Source of the DNA: Bacteroidales bacterium
Lineage (GTDB): Bacteria > Bacteroidota > Bacteroidia > Bacteroidales > UBA932
Assembly (NCBI GenBank): GCA_016285455.1
Contig: JAEEQS010000004.1
Location: 98,217 to 162,216, forward strand
Direction: 5' to 3'
Length of the DNA stretch: 64,000 nt
The notes below the pieces were generated by a model. It was not told where the DNA came from and searched no databases. It saw nothing but the letters and a program-made list of their open reading frames with translations. Within the stretch, counting starts at the first letter, position 1, and every line of letters starts with the position of its first letter. Position numbers and translations under genes: made by a program. Positions 25,125 to 34,948 of this stretch are shown here, one piece after another.

Positions 25125-26729
25125 CTACAACTGTGGTCCGGCAGCTACCAGAGCCTTGCCTTCATCGTTGGTGGTGAACTTGGTGAAGTTCTTGATGAAG
25201 CGGCTTGCCAGATCCTTTGCCTTCTCCTCCCACTGGCAAGAGCAAGCGTAGGTATCTCTTGGATCCAGAATGTTGGTTGCAACTCCCGGAAGCTCGGTAG
25301 GCACCTCAAAGTTGAAGTAAGGAATCTTCTTGGTAGGAGCCTTGTCAATTGAACCGTCAAGGATAGCGTTGATTATTCCTCTAGTATCCTTGATGGAGAT
25401 TCTCTTGCCTGTGCCATTCCAACCAGTATTTACCAGATAAGCCTTTGCTCCAACGCTTTCCATTCTCTTTACCAGCTCCTGTCCGTACTTTGTAGGATGG
25501 AGTGAAAGGAATGCCGCTCCAAAGCAGGCTGAGAAGGTAGGGGTTGGCTCGGTGATGCCTCTTTCAGTTCCGGCCAGCTTTGCGGTGAATCCAGACAGGA
25601 AGTAGTACTTGGTCTGCTCTGGAGTAAGGATTGAAACTGGAGGAAGCACTCCGAATGCGTCTGCACTAAGGAAGATTACCTTCTTTGCTGCAGGGGCCTT
25701 GGAGATAGGCTTTACGATGTTGCTGATGTGGTAGATAGGGTAGGATACTCTGGTGTTCTCGGTAACGCTCTTATCGGAGAAGTCTATCATTCCCTTCTCG
25801 TCTACTGTAACGTTCTCAAGCAGAGCATCTCTCTTGATTGCTCCATAGATCTCAGGCTCTGCGTTGCGGTCCAGGTTGATAACCTTTGCGTAGCAGCCGC
25901 CCTCAAAGTTGAAGATTCCGTCGTCGTCCCAGCCGTGCTCGTCATCGCCGATCAGAGCCCTTCTCTCGTCGGTTGAAAGGGTAGTCTTTCCGGTTCCTGA
26001 AAGTCCGAAGAAGATTGCGGTCTCGCCTTTCTCGTTGGTGTTGGCTGAGCAGTGCATTGCTGCAATGCCCTGGAGAGGAAGCAGATAGTTCATATATGAG
26101 AACATTCCCTTCTTCATCTCGCCACCGTACCAGGTGTTCAGGATAACCTGCATTTTCTCGGTGATATTGAATACAACAGCTGTTTCTGAGTTCAGTCCCA
26201 GTTCCTTGTAGTTCTCAACCTTTGCCTTTGAAGCGGTAAGCACAACAAAATCAGGCTCGCCAAAGTTCTCAAGCTCCTCTGCCGTAGGGCGGATGAACAT
26301 ATTGCGCACGAAGTGTGCCTGCCAGGCAACTTCCATAATGAACCTCACCTTGATTCTGGTGTTGGCGTTTGCTCCGCAGAAACCATCTACAACATAGAGT
26401 TTCTTGTTGGAAAGCTCCTCTCTTGCCAGCTTCTTCAGCTCTTCCCAAGTTTCCTGGCTGCAAGGCTTGTTGTCGTTCTTGTATTCGTCAGATGTCCACC
26501 AGATGGTGTCCTTGCTCTTCTCGTCCATTACCCAGAATTTGTCCTTAGGGCTTCTTCCGGTGTAAACTCCTGTCATAACGTTTACTGCTCCGAGCTCGGT
26601 GAGCTGACCCTTATCGTAACCGGTAAGTCCAGGCTGCATCTCTTCCTTGAAAAGAACATCATAAGGAGGGTTGTAGATGATTTCCCTGACTCCAGTAATT
26701 CCATACTTGCTAAGATCAATCTGTGCCAT
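25125..26729 (-). CDS. pckA: Phosphoenolpyruvate carboxykinase (ATP)
   Basis: A 534-residue enzyme interconverting oxaloacetate + ATP and PEP + CO2 + ADP. In Bacteroidales it usually runs toward oxaloacetate, fixing CO2 for succinate/propionate fermentation. I chose the ATG at 26729 ([11 protein letters not shown]); the 31 extra upstream codons would cross the promoter. Motifs include the P-loop [11 protein letters not shown], the metal-site [20 protein letters not shown] and the adenine-site [11 protein letters not shown]. Its -7 box is at 26777-26784, and hydE follows after 1 nt. Confidence 0.96.
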   Translation of the reverse strand: MAQIDLSKYGITGVREIIYNPPYDVLFKEEMQPGLTGYDKGQLTELGAVNVMTGVYTGRSPKDKFWVMDEKSKDTIWWTSDEYKNDNKPCSQETWEELKKLAREELSNKKLYVVDGFCGANANTRIKVRFIMEVAWQAHFVRNMFIRPTAEELENFGEPDFVVLTASKAKVENYKELGLNSETAVVFNITEKMQVILNTWYGGEMKKGMFSYMNYLLPLQGIAAMHCSANTNEKGETAIFFGLSGTGKTTLSTDERRALIGDDEHGWDDDGIFNFEGGCYAKVINLDRNAEPEIYGAIKRDALLENVTVDEKGMIDFSDKSVTENTRVSYPIYHISNIVKPISKAPAAKKVIFLSADAFGVLPPVSILTPEQTKYYFLSGFTAKLAGTERGITEPTPTFSACFGAAFLSLHPTKYGQELVKRMESVGAKAYLVNTGWNGTGKRISIKDTRGIINAILDGSIDKAPTKKIPYFNFEVPTELPGVATNILDPRDTYACSCQWEEKAKDLASRFIKNFTKFTTNDEGKALVAAGPQL

Positions 26730-26776
26730 ATCTATAACATTAAAACTTAAAAAAATTGCTTTCTTTTTTGCCGCTG

Positions 26777-26784
26777 CAAAGATA
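26777..26784 (-). promoter_or_regulatory. -7 promoter box for pckA
   Basis: Minus strand TATCTTTG, an exact TAnnTTTG match, 47 nt upstream of the ATG at 26729. Confidence 0.6.
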
Positions 26785-26788
26785 AACT

Positions 26789-27478
26789 TTATTCTGTCTT
26801 TATGAACTTTTCTCCGTTCCATTTGTAGGTGTTTTTGTCTGGCCTGGCCCGCATTTCATAAAACTGCTCCAGCCAGTTGTAATGGCCATTTTCATCCGGC
26901 TCTACATCTCTGCCCCAGGAAAGAGGGTGAAGATATGCCTGGATTTTATTTTCCTCAGGATAGAATTCATAGGCTACAAAGTCTCCCGGACGGGATTTGA
27001 ACAGATTTTCAAGGCGGGCAACCATATCTTCCTGCAGAGGAGCGTCCTCAGAATCGCTGAGCAAATCGGCAAATTCCGGAATAGGGAGAGGGTTCTCTAT
27101 CTTGGTCAGGACACCGTCCTTGAAGTTGTAGAAGGTGTACTCGAATTCTCCGCCCTGGCCTTCTGCAGCCTCCACGTGTGAGTGTACAGTAAATAATCCA
27201 CCATCTTTGTAAGGATAGCAGGATACAAGGTCATCGATCATATACCCTTCAGCGCCTTCATCATTCTCTGCTTCAACTGCATATCTTACAGTGCTGTTCT
27301 CGGGGCAGATGTATTTGCCTTCCAGTCCGTGAGACTTGGCTATTTCCAGCCAGGCCTGGTATGCCACAGGCTCAGTGATTTCAGGAAGTTTCACTTCGTT
27401 AGTATTTTGGTTTTGATTCTGATTGCCGCAGCTGGCCAGAATTGCCAGTGACGCAAATAAAAGAAAGAACTGTTTCAT
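26789..27478 (-). CDS. Lipoprotein of unknown function
   Basis: A 229-residue lipoprotein: signal [17 protein letters not shown] (Cys17) followed by an Asn/Gln-rich linker. The mature part is acidic and beta-rich with many aromatic residues and no motif I recognise; it ends in a strand [13 protein letters not shown], like the tails of small periplasmic beta-proteins. Its own promoter box is at 27500-27507, and pckA downstream has a separate one. Function unknown. Confidence 0.72.
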   Translation of the reverse strand: MKQFFLLFASLAILASCGNQNQNQNTNEVKLPEITEPVAYQAWLEIAKSHGLEGKYICPENSTVRYAVEAENDEGAEGYMIDDLVSCYPYKDGGLFTVHSHVEAAEGQGGEFEYTFYNFKDGVLTKIENPLPIPEFADLLSDSEDAPLQEDMVARLENLFKSRPGDFVAYEFYPEENKIQAYLHPLSWGRDVEPDENGHYNWLEQFYEMRARPDKNTYKWNGEKFIKTE

Positions 27479-27499
27479 GACTCATGTATTTTATCTTAA

Positions 27500-27507
27500 C
27501 AAATTTA
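27500..27507 (-). promoter_or_regulatory. -7 promoter box for the lipoprotein at 26789-27478
   Basis: Minus strand TAAATTTG, an exact TAnnTTTG match, 21 nt upstream of the ATG at 27478. Confidence 0.55.
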
Positions 27508-27552
27508 ACAAAGTTTTTGTCTTGCAATATTTTTTTTTGAGGGTGGGGGCAT

Positions 27553-27560
27553 TAAATTTG
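27553..27560 (+). promoter_or_regulatory. -7 promoter box for the rSAM-type lipoprotein and recQ
   Basis: TAAATTTG, an exact TAnnTTTG match, 30 nt upstream of the ATG at 27591. Confidence 0.55.
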
Positions 27561-27590
27561 CATCAGTTAACAGGCATAATCGCGATTAAT

Positions 27591-28118
27591 ATGAAAAAGA
27601 TATTCAGATCTATTATAAGAAGCCTTTTGGCAGGTTTTCTGGCATTTTTGGGTATTTCATGCGGCAAGAATGAAGAAGAATTGCTGGTTATGTATGGCAC
27701 CCCTAATGCAAATATCGAAGTAAAGGCCAGGATAGTGGATCAGAAAGGCCGTCCTGTAAAAGGGGCAAAGCTTTATGTACGTTATACTGAGCCCGGTTCT
27801 TATATGGGCCAGTTCAATCCGGGATATATTTCTTCTGTATGGAACCCATCAGACCACAGCATTTCTCTTTCAGATGATTCCGGAGGACTAAAAGGAATGT
27901 CTTCTTCATACAGTGTACCTAGAGACAAGTGCACATATCTGGTTTTTCATAAATCAATGAATGGCGGCAGCGACGGCCTTTCAGACAAATACGAGAATGA
28001 TTCCATTTTGGTGTCTCCTAAAAAGATCGAGAGCGGAGACGGCGGATGGTATCTCGGAAAATACCTTCTCGAGGGAACACTCACCCTTAAAGAAAAATCA
28101 ACTGACATTTCCGATTAA
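27591..28118 (+). CDS. Putative lipoprotein of the radical-SAM/lipoprotein system family
   Basis: A 175-residue lipoprotein starting at ATG 27591 ([20 protein letters not shown], Cys24 in GISC); a longer ORF upstream has no plausible signal. The mature start [21 protein letters not shown] is the hallmark of the Bacteroidales 'radical SAM-associated putative lipoprotein' family, in which a MYGTP motif leads into a carboxypeptidase-regulatory-like beta fold ([13 protein letters not shown]). Family members usually sit beside a dedicated radical SAM gene; none is in this window. It ends 5 nt before recQ on the same strand. Exported and membrane-anchored; role unknown. Confidence 0.8.
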   Translation: MKKIFRSIIRSLLAGFLAFLGISCGKNEEELLVMYGTPNANIEVKARIVDQKGRPVKGAKLYVRYTEPGSYMGQFNPGYISSVWNPSDHSISLSDDSGGLKGMSSSYSVPRDKCTYLVFHKSMNGGSDGLSDKYENDSILVSPKKIESGDGGWYLGKYLLEGTLTLKEKSTDISD

Positions 28119-28123
28119 TCCCG

Positions 28124-30061
28124 ATGGAAGTGATGGAAAAATACAGAGAGATATTAAGGCAGTACTGGGGGTACGAGTCTTTTAGGAGCGCGCAGGAGAA
28201 GGTCCTTGAGAGCGTTGCTCAGAAGAAAGACACTCTGGCCCTTATGCCTACGGGCGGCGGAAAGTCTATCTGCTTCCAGGTACCGGCTATGGCTGAAGAT
28301 GGGATTTGCCTTGTGGTAAGTCCTCTGATTGCGCTGATGAAAGACCAGGTGGAAACCCTCAGGGCTAAGGGAATAGGGGCGCTGGCTGTTCATTCGGCAA
28401 TGGACCACAGAACTATTGGAATAACTCTTGACAATGCTATTTACGGCAACTACAAATTCCTGTATGTTTCTCCTGAAAGGCTCTCAACCGCCCTTTTCAA
28501 GAGCAAGGTTGCCCAGATGAACATATCCTATCTGGTTGTGGATGAGGCGCATTGCATATCGCAATGGGGCTATGACTTCAGGCCGGCATATCTGCAGATT
28601 AAGGAAGTCAGTGAGATTATCGGGAAGAAAGTGCCGGTAGTGGCCCTAACCGCAACAGCCACAAAGGAAGTGGCGGATGACATAATGGAGAAGCTGGAAT
28701 TTTCTTCTCCAAATGTAATCGCGACAGATTTTTCCAGGAAAAACATTGCATACATTGCCCGTGAGTGCGAAGACAAACTAGGAAGCCTGATTGCGGTATG
28801 CTCGTCATACAAAGAAAAGCTCGGATCAGGCTCTGCCATAGTCTATTGCAGGGAAAGGAAGAAGTGCTCTGAAATTGCGGCTTTGCTGAAATCTTCAGGC
28901 CTTTCTGCAGATTTTTACCACGCCGGGCTGGGCAAGGAAGAGAGAAATAGAAAGCAGGAAGAGTGGAAGAAAGGCAAGTCAGAGATCATAGTTTCCACTA
29001 ACGCCTTTGGAATGGGCATAGACAAGGCGGATGTTAGGATGGTGGCGCATATAGATATGCCTGATTCCATAGAAGCTTATTTCCAGGAAGCCGGAAGGGC
29101 CGGGCGCGACGGAAAGCCTTCCTGGGCCGTTTTGCTGTGGAATTCCTCAGACTCCAAGAAGCTGCGCCAGCTGGTCAGCGTCAACTACCCGCCAATTGAG
29201 TATATGGCACAGGTCTATCAGTATGTATTCAACTACCTTCAGATAGCATACGGAGACGGCTTGTATTCAGTCAGGAAATTCAATCTGGCTGAATTTGCCA
29301 GAAACTATAGGCTCAATGCTGTAAGCGCTTACTATGCAATTAAATACCTTGAACAGGAAGAATACTGGGAACTTACAGACGAAATAGACAACCCGTCCAG
29401 GATAATGTTCATTGTAGGCAGAGATGACCTTTACTCCATCCAGCTGGAAAACAGCGTGATGGATGAATTCGTAAAATCCCTGATGAGAACATACACCGGC
29501 CTTTTCTCCCAGATGGTGAGGATAGACGAAGAGTACATTGCCAGAATCACGATGGACACTGTGGAAAACGTCAAGGCCAAGCTCCAGTCTCTCTCCAGAA
29601 GGAAAATCATCAAGTACATCCCTCAGATCCGCACTCCAATGATGATATTCAAGTGCGAAAGGCTCAAGGAAAACAACCTCTACATAAGCCCTAAGCGCTA
29701 TGAGCAACGCAAGGAGCAGATGAAAAAGAGAGTGGAGGCGATGATAGGCTACGCATCCCAGAAAGACAAATGCCGCAGCCGCTATATGATTGAATACTTC
29801 TCCCAGCCAGTTGAATCAGACTGCGGAGTCTGCGATGTCTGCATAGCAAAAAAGAATAAATCAGCAAATCATCTTACAGACAGGCAGATAGAGAACAGCA
29901 TTTTATCGCTGATAAAGAACTCAAAAAACAATAGAATCAGTTTCTTCGATCTGAAGAAACTAGCCACTCCGCAATATCAGGACAGATTTATCGAGGTTCT
30001 CCGCGATATGGCAGACCGCGGTATTGTTGTCTTAGGTGACGACGGAATCAGAATTTCATAA
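28124..30061 (+). CDS. recQ: ATP-dependent DNA helicase RecQ
   Basis: A 645-residue 3'-5' helicase for recombination and repair. Motifs in order: Q motif GYESFRSAQ, Walker A MPTGGGKS (near 42-49), [17 protein letters not shown] (DEAH box plus the RecQ aromatic loop), TATATKEV, motif [12 protein letters not shown], then the zinc-binding domain ([13 protein letters not shown] ... CGVCDVC) and a winged helix. The C-terminus has a short extra helical segment rather than a clear HRDC domain. An alternative start lies 9 nt downstream. The last 14 nt overlap the 3' end of maf in antisense. Confidence 0.95.
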   Translation: MEVMEKYREILRQYWGYESFRSAQEKVLESVAQKKDTLALMPTGGGKSICFQVPAMAEDGICLVVSPLIALMKDQVETLRAKGIGALAVHSAMDHRTIGITLDNAIYGNYKFLYVSPERLSTALFKSKVAQMNISYLVVDEAHCISQWGYDFRPAYLQIKEVSEIIGKKVPVVALTATATKEVADDIMEKLEFSSPNVIATDFSRKNIAYIARECEDKLGSLIAVCSSYKEKLGSGSAIVYCRERKKCSEIAALLKSSGLSADFYHAGLGKEERNRKQEEWKKGKSEIIVSTNAFGMGIDKADVRMVAHIDMPDSIEAYFQEAGRAGRDGKPSWAVLLWNSSDSKKLRQLVSVNYPPIEYMAQVYQYVFNYLQIAYGDGLYSVRKFNLAEFARNYRLNAVSAYYAIKYLEQEEYWELTDEIDNPSRIMFIVGRDDLYSIQLENSVMDEFVKSLMRTYTGLFSQMVRIDEEYIARITMDTVENVKAKLQSLSRRKIIKYIPQIRTPMMIFKCERLKENNLYISPKRYEQRKEQMKKRVEAMIGYASQKDKCRSRYMIEYFSQPVESDCGVCDVCIAKKNKSANHLTDRQIENSILSLIKNSKNNRISFFDLKKLATPQYQDRFIEVLRDMADRGIVVLGDDGIRIS

Positions 30062-30641
30062 GGGCCTTGTAGAGTTTCTGGACAGGAAGGCCGATTACAG
30101 TATAGACGCTGCCGTTGATTTTTGGGATATTGGATAGGCCTATCCATTCCTGGATGGCATAGCCGCCGGCCTTGTCGTAAGGCTTGAATTCGTCTACGTA
30201 ATATTCTATGTCCTCATCGCTGAGTATATCAAAGGTTACCTCGCAAGTATCTGAAATTGTTACTGTTTTGGCAGTTGACCTTAGGCAGAGGCCGGTTACC
30301 ACGTGATGGGTTTTGCCGGAAAGTTCCTTCAGCATTTTTAAGGCATCTTCTCTATTATGCGGCTTGCCGAGTATGTCTCCGTCTATGGCAACAATTGTGT
30401 CTGAAGTTATGAGGATATCACTTGGCTCTAAGGTGCCGTTGAAGTGTTTTGATTTCTGCTCAGCGATGTAGGCAGGAATCTCATCATATTGAAGGGTGTG
30501 TGGGTAGGTCTCGTCGTAGTCTTTAATTTGGCCTATTATGAACTCTAAGCCAAGTTCCCCAAGGAGTTGCTGTCTCCTTGGGGAACCGGATGCCAGAATC
30601 AATCTTCTACCTTCAAGACGCTTTGAAAGGGGAGACTGCAT
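30048..30641 (-). CDS. maf: Maf-family nucleotide pyrophosphatase
   Basis: A 197-residue house-cleaning enzyme that hydrolyses non-canonical or modified NTPs, such as dTTP/UTP analogues, to monophosphates. The signature [14 protein letters not shown] (14-27) contains the Ser-Pro-Arg-Arg loop; [15 protein letters not shown] and [10 protein letters not shown] (the family's GxAGxY-x-x-Q-G region) are also present. It ends a long minus-strand unit (2 nt after kdsC) and overlaps recQ by 14 nt. Confidence 0.92.
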   Translation of the reverse strand: MQSPLSKRLEGRRLILASGSPRRQQLLGELGLEFIIGQIKDYDETYPHTLQYDEIPAYIAEQKSKHFNGTLEPSDILITSDTIVAIDGDILGKPHNREDALKMLKELSGKTHHVVTGLCLRSTAKTVTISDTCEVTFDILSDEDIEYYVDEFKPYDKAGGYAIQEWIGLSNIPKINGSVYTVIGLPVQKLYKALMKF

Positions 30642-30643
30642 AA

Positions 30644-31216
30644 CTATTTCTTGTAGAGTTTGTTGTATTCTTCTTCAATTGCGTGGCGCCAGTCCTGGTA
30701 GGCGGCAGGATCCAGAGTCCATTTGCCCTGGGCCTTCATGACCTGCTCGATAAGGTCTCTGACGCAGCCCCTTCCGCCAGGATAGGCAGAAACAAAGTCG
30801 CATACAGCTTTCACTTCAGCAACGGCATCAGAAGGGCAGACAGCCAGTCCGCATTTCTGGAGCACTGGGATATCAGGCAGATCGTCTCCTACATAAGCCA
30901 CTTCTTCAGGCTTGAAATTGTGCCTTTTGCAGAAGTCTTCGAATACGGGGAGCTTATGCTGGGCATTCTGGATAACCTCGTGTGCCAGAACAGGATAGAA
31001 CCTCTTGAGAATGGAATCGCTCTGGCCGCCAGTAATGACAGCCAGAGTATATCCGCTCATATAGGCCAGCCTCATTCCAAGGCCGTCCTTTGCGTTGAAA
31101 GTGCGTACCAGGTCTCCTGTATCAGGCATGCAGATTATGCTGCCGTCTGTGAAGACGCCGTCTACGTCAAAGGCAAAGGCCTTGATATTCTTGAGTTTTA
31201 CCTTATAGTTTGTCAT
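30644..31216 (-). CDS. kdsC: 3-deoxy-D-manno-octulosonate 8-phosphate phosphatase
   Basis: A 190-residue HAD phosphatase of the small tetrameric KdsC type. The catalytic motif is DVDGVFTDG, followed by the Ser/Thr motif VITGGQS and the metal motif VGDDLPD. It makes free Kdo for lipid A-core synthesis. I set the start at ATG 31216, which overlaps the stop of the acyl-CoA dehydrogenase gene (TAATG); a longer frame would reach back into that gene. A C-terminal tail of about 25 residues after VRDLIEQVMKAQGKW is longer than in the minimal family. KdsA, which supplies its substrate, is at 51248-52075. Confidence 0.92.
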   Translation of the reverse strand: MTNYKVKLKNIKAFAFDVDGVFTDGSIICMPDTGDLVRTFNAKDGLGMRLAYMSGYTLAVITGGQSDSILKRFYPVLAHEVIQNAQHKLPVFEDFCKRHNFKPEEVAYVGDDLPDIPVLQKCGLAVCPSDAVAEVKAVCDFVSAYPGGRGCVRDLIEQVMKAQGKWTLDPAAYQDWRHAIEEEYNKLYKK

Positions 31217-32997
31217 TAGTCCTGGTATACGGAGTCGAGATCTCCCTTTACTTTCTGGCAAAGAGGAAGGATGCTCTCGCTGTCGCAGTTATAAATGTAG
31301 GAATGACGCTCGTTGTTCCAGGCCTGGGCTCTCTCTGAGAATACCTCTGCGGAATCGATGAATCTCTCGCAGCGGAGAGAATCCAGAAGCAGCAGGTAGC
31401 TCTCAATGATGAAAGCGGCCATCTCGCACATCTTCCTTGCCTGGAAATCAATGTATTCAACCGGTTTACCTTCCATCAGGGCAACGGTCTTCTCGTACTG
31501 GTCTGTCATAGCAACCAGACGAGCCTTTACCTTCTCGAGCCTAGCCTGAGCATCCGGGCAAGCTTCTGCAACTGCATCGCTGACCTTGATTTCGCGGGTC
31601 TCGTACTCGTTTCTGATCATATCCAGATATGAGCCGTTGGTCACATAACGGATAGCGGCAACTGTCTGGAGTTGAGAAGTTCCTTCGTAGATAGTGGTGA
31701 TACGGGCGTCGCGGTAGAGCCTTTCAACAGGATACTCCTTCATAAAGCCGCTGCCGCCGTGAACCTGGATGGCATCGTAAGCGTTCTGGTTGCAGAACTC
31801 AGAAGAAGTCATCTTAAGAAGAGGGGTGAGCATATCTGCATAGCGGGAGTATTTCTTGTTCTCCTTCCTTTCTTCCGGAGTAAGCTTCCTCTCAGGAGTT
31901 ACCAGGGCATTGAGAGCCTTGTAAACATCTACGCAACGTGAAGTCTCATAGAGGATTGCGCGGCTAGCCTGGAGCTTTGCCTTCATAACGGCAAGCATCT
32001 CGTAAACAGCAGGGAACTCAATGATCTTCTTGCCGAACTGCTCTCTCTCGTTGGCATACTTGAGAGCCTCGCGGTAAGCGGCTTCGCTGATGCCAACGCT
32101 CTGTGCGCCAACACCCAGGCGAGCGCCATTCATCAGGCTCATCACATATTTTATAAGACCCATCTTGCGGTCACCGACGATCTTGGCAGGAGCATTGCGG
32201 AAGACAAGCTCGCAGGTAGGGGAACCGTGGATTCCGAGCTTGTTCTCGATTCTTCGTACGGTAACTCCGCCCCATTTCTTGTCGTGTACAAAGTATGAAA
32301 GTCCGCGGGCGTCTGCGGTGCCTTCCTCGCTTCTTGCAAGAACCAGCTTTATGTCAGCGTCTCCGTTGGTGATGAAACGCTTTACGCCGTTGAGCATCCA
32401 CATCTGCTTTTCCTCATCCCAGGTAGCCTTAAGCATAACTGCCTGAAGATCAGAACCTGCATCCGGCTCAGTTAGGTCCATTGAACAGGTTTCGCCCTTG
32501 TTGATTCTTGGAAGGAATTCTGCCTTGATCTCCTCTGAAGCAAACTCAGCGATGGTCTCGGCGCAGTCCTGAAGTCCCCAGATGTTGGCATAACCAGCAT
32601 CAGCCCTTCCGACAAGTTCGGCAGCCATAACATACGGAACCATAGAGAAATTGAGTCCGTCATATTTTCTAGGAAGTGCTATTCCGTAAACGCCGGCCTT
32701 GGTGAGAGCCTCCTGGTTCTTGGTTGTGCCTGCAGCATAGGTAACTCTTCCGTCTTTGCATACAGGACCGTCTATGTCAACCTGCTCAGCATTCGGAGCT
32801 ATGATGTCTCCGCATATCTGGCCCACTATATCCATAACCTTATCGTATGAATCGAGAGCGTCTTTCAGGTCTTTTGGAGCATAGTCGTATTTACCGTAAT
32901 CGGCGTAATTATTTTCTTTCAGTTCAACGATTCTCTCCATCAAAGGGTTGGAAAGCTGGAACTTGAGGTCTTGGTTATCTTTGTAAAAATTTGCCAT
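31216..32997 (-). CDS. Acyl-CoA dehydrogenase, long form with C-terminal extension
   Basis: A 593-residue flavoprotein that oxidises acyl-CoA to enoyl-CoA, or runs in reverse on a butyrate-type route, with electron transfer to EtfAB encoded just upstream. The N-terminal alpha, middle beta (MDLTEPDAGSD, WMLNGVKRFITNG) and C-terminal alpha domains of the family are present, with the FAD/CoA signature YRDARITTIYEGTSQLQT. A further C-terminal helical domain of about 120 residues is typical of the roughly 590-residue ACAD subgroup. Substrate chain length cannot be told by eye. It sits in the unit etfB-etfA-acd-kdsC-maf. Confidence 0.92.
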   Translation of the reverse strand: MANFYKDNQDLKFQLSNPLMERIVELKENNYADYGKYDYAPKDLKDALDSYDKVMDIVGQICGDIIAPNAEQVDIDGPVCKDGRVTYAAGTTKNQEALTKAGVYGIALPRKYDGLNFSMVPYVMAAELVGRADAGYANIWGLQDCAETIAEFASEEIKAEFLPRINKGETCSMDLTEPDAGSDLQAVMLKATWDEEKQMWMLNGVKRFITNGDADIKLVLARSEEGTADARGLSYFVHDKKWGGVTVRRIENKLGIHGSPTCELVFRNAPAKIVGDRKMGLIKYVMSLMNGARLGVGAQSVGISEAAYREALKYANEREQFGKKIIEFPAVYEMLAVMKAKLQASRAILYETSRCVDVYKALNALVTPERKLTPEERKENKKYSRYADMLTPLLKMTSSEFCNQNAYDAIQVHGGSGFMKEYPVERLYRDARITTIYEGTSQLQTVAAIRYVTNGSYLDMIRNEYETREIKVSDAVAEACPDAQARLEKVKARLVAMTDQYEKTVALMEGKPVEYIDFQARKMCEMAAFIIESYLLLLDSLRCERFIDSAEVFSERAQAWNNERHSYIYNCDSESILPLCQKVKGDLDSVYQD

Positions 32998-33008
32998 TTT
33001 CTGTCCTC

Positions 33009-34028
33009 CTATTTGCTCTGCTTCTTGTATGAAGCAATCATCTTTGGTACAACTTCGTTAAGGTCTCCGATGATGGAGTAGTCCGCAATCTTGTGGATAG
33101 GGGCTGCCGGGTCGTTGTTTATCGCGATGATAATCTTGCTCTGGTCCATTCCGGCAGTGTGCTGGATGGCTCCGCTGACACCCACGCAGATAATCAGTTT
33201 AGGCCTTACGGTAACGCCTGTCTGGCCGATCTGCCTTGCGTTCTCCACAAAGCCGGCGTCAACCGCAGCGCGGGATGCGCCAACCTGTGCTCCAAGAGTC
33301 TTGGCAAGGTCGAAAATCAGGGAGAAATTCTCCTTGCTGCCCACTCCGTAACCGCCGTCGACGATTATCTGGGCACCCTTGATGTCAATCTTTCTCTCCT
33401 CGATTTCCCTCTTGATGATTTCAACGGCAAAGTCGCTGTCAACCAGAATGGTGGAAACATCGATGCGGTTGATTCTGCCCTTTACAGGCTCTGCAAGCGG
33501 CTCTTTCTTCATAACGCCCTCGCGTACGGTTGCCATCTGAGGCCTGTGCTCAGGATTAACGATGGTGGCGATGATGTTTCCTCCGAACGCCGGACGGATC
33601 TGGTAGAGAAGATCTGTGTAGTGCTTTCCTGTCTTGGCATCATCGTGGTCACCGATTTCAAGGCTGGTGCAGTCTGCTGTAAGTCCGCTCTTGAGTGCGC
33701 TGGAAACTCTTGGAGCCAGGTCTCTTCCCACTGTTGTTGCTCCAAAGAGGGCAATCTGAGGCTTTTCTGTATTGAAAACCCTGAGAGTGATGGCTGCATA
33801 AGGAAGAGTGCGGAAGAATTCTAGACAAGGATCGTCGGCAAGATGCACAACCTTTGCGCCGTAAGCGTAAAGCTCATCTGCAAGCTTTTCCACATTGCTG
33901 CCGATCAGAAGGGCCTCGACATCAACGCCGAGCCTTTCGGCAAGACCTCTGGCCTTGGTCAGAAGTTCCAGAGAAACATCGCAGATCTTTCCGGAATCGG
34001 TCTCTGCGTAAACTATAATATTGTTCAT
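33009..34028 (-). CDS. etfA: Electron transfer flavoprotein alpha subunit
   Basis: A 339-residue FAD-binding subunit. The C-terminal FAD domain carries GGYGVGSKENF, TGVTVRPKLIICVGVSGAIQ (read in two parts), QHTAGM and INNDPAAPI. With EtfB it accepts electrons from the acyl-CoA dehydrogenase encoded 11 nt downstream. The alpha subunit is somewhat longer than in classic mitochondrial ETF. Cytoplasmic. Confidence 0.95.
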   Translation of the reverse strand: MNNIIVYAETDSGKICDVSLELLTKARGLAERLGVDVEALLIGSNVEKLADELYAYGAKVVHLADDPCLEFFRTLPYAAITLRVFNTEKPQIALFGATTVGRDLAPRVSSALKSGLTADCTSLEIGDHDDAKTGKHYTDLLYQIRPAFGGNIIATIVNPEHRPQMATVREGVMKKEPLAEPVKGRINRIDVSTILVDSDFAVEIIKREIEERKIDIKGAQIIVDGGYGVGSKENFSLIFDLAKTLGAQVGASRAAVDAGFVENARQIGQTGVTVRPKLIICVGVSGAIQHTAGMDQSKIIIAINNDPAAPIHKIADYSIIGDLNEVVPKMIASYKKQSK

Positions 34029-34047
34029 AACGATAATATTCTAAGTG

Positions 34048-34929
34048 TTAACCAATTTCGTGATTTGCCATAAGCTCTCCGATTAGGGAGTCGATATCTG
34101 CGTCGCTACCGGAAAGCACCTTGCTTTCCTTAGCCTTGAAGACTATGTTCTCAACCTTCTTAACCTTGGTAGGAGAACCTGCGAAGCCGTAGCTGTTCTC
34201 GTCTCCGCCAACATCATCAACTGTCCATTCCTGGATTCTGAGATAAGGCTTTTCTTCTGTAGAGATTGCATACTTGCCTTCGTTGGCAGGATCCTTTTCC
34301 TCGTTTATGGTTCTTGCATACTTGTACTTGAGCAGCATCTTGGCGTTTCTCGGGCGGCAAGGAGCGGCTGTAGCGTGAACGGTTACAAGGCAAGGAAGGG
34401 TAGACTTCACGATCTCGATACCTCTTTCCAGACGGCGAAGAACCATCACGTTCTTTTCAGTAATGTCCATAATCTCCTCAGCGTAAGTAACCTGAGGAAT
34501 TCCCATCTTCTCTGCAACCTGAGGACCAACCTGAGCGGTATCTCCGTCGATTGCCTGCCTTCCGGCTACTATGATATCCGGATTGAGTTTCTTGACTGCC
34601 TGGGAAATGGCGTATGAAGTTGCCAGGGTGTCAGCTCCGGCAAAACGGCGGTCTGTAAGGAGGATTCCTCCGTCTGTTCCGCGGAATAGACCTTCGCGGA
34701 TAACCTCTGCAGCTCTGAAAGGCCCCATAGTGAGAACCAGCACCTTGGATCCAGGGAATTTGTCCTTGATTCTGAGCGCCTGCTCCAGAGCGTTCATGTC
34801 TTCAGGGTTGAAAATAGCTGGAAGGGCGGCCCTGTTCACAGTCCCTTCCGGCGTCATCGCATCCTTGCCCACATTCCTGGTATCAGGAACCTGCTTGGCA
34901 AGGACCACAATTGTGAATTCTTTGCTCAT
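34048..34929 (-). CDS. etfB: Electron transfer flavoprotein beta subunit, bifurcating-type motif
   Basis: A 293-residue subunit. The segment GRQAIDGDTAQVGP (123-136) is the version seen in electron-bifurcating ETFs, where EtfB binds a second FAD; housekeeping ETFs have a different sequence there (IDDDCNQTG type). The EtfB signature RRLERGIEIVKSTLPCLVTV (about 174-193) follows. If bifurcating, the complex would couple NADH oxidation to crotonyl-CoA and ferredoxin reduction. That is an inference from one motif, but it fits the ferredoxin-centred gene set in this window. It is preceded by a DUF3467 gene at 19 nt. Confidence 0.94.
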   Translation of the reverse strand: MSKEFTIVVLAKQVPDTRNVGKDAMTPEGTVNRAALPAIFNPEDMNALEQALRIKDKFPGSKVLVLTMGPFRAAEVIREGLFRGTDGGILLTDRRFAGADTLATSYAISQAVKKLNPDIIVAGRQAIDGDTAQVGPQVAEKMGIPQVTYAEEIMDITEKNVMVLRRLERGIEIVKSTLPCLVTVHATAAPCRPRNAKMLLKYKYARTINEEKDPANEGKYAISTEEKPYLRIQEWTVDDVGGDENSYGFAGSPTKVKKVENIVFKAKESKVLSGSDADIDSLIGELMANHEIG

Positions 34930-34948
34930 ATTATTAAAATCTAACTAT

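Noticed and set aside
26730..26822. 31-codon extension of pckA
   Set aside because: It would include the pckA promoter box and overlaps the next gene; the family starts at MAQIDL.
33093..33824. 243-codon plus-strand ORF inside etfA
   Set aside because: Antisense shadow of etfA with no recognisable motif or promoter.
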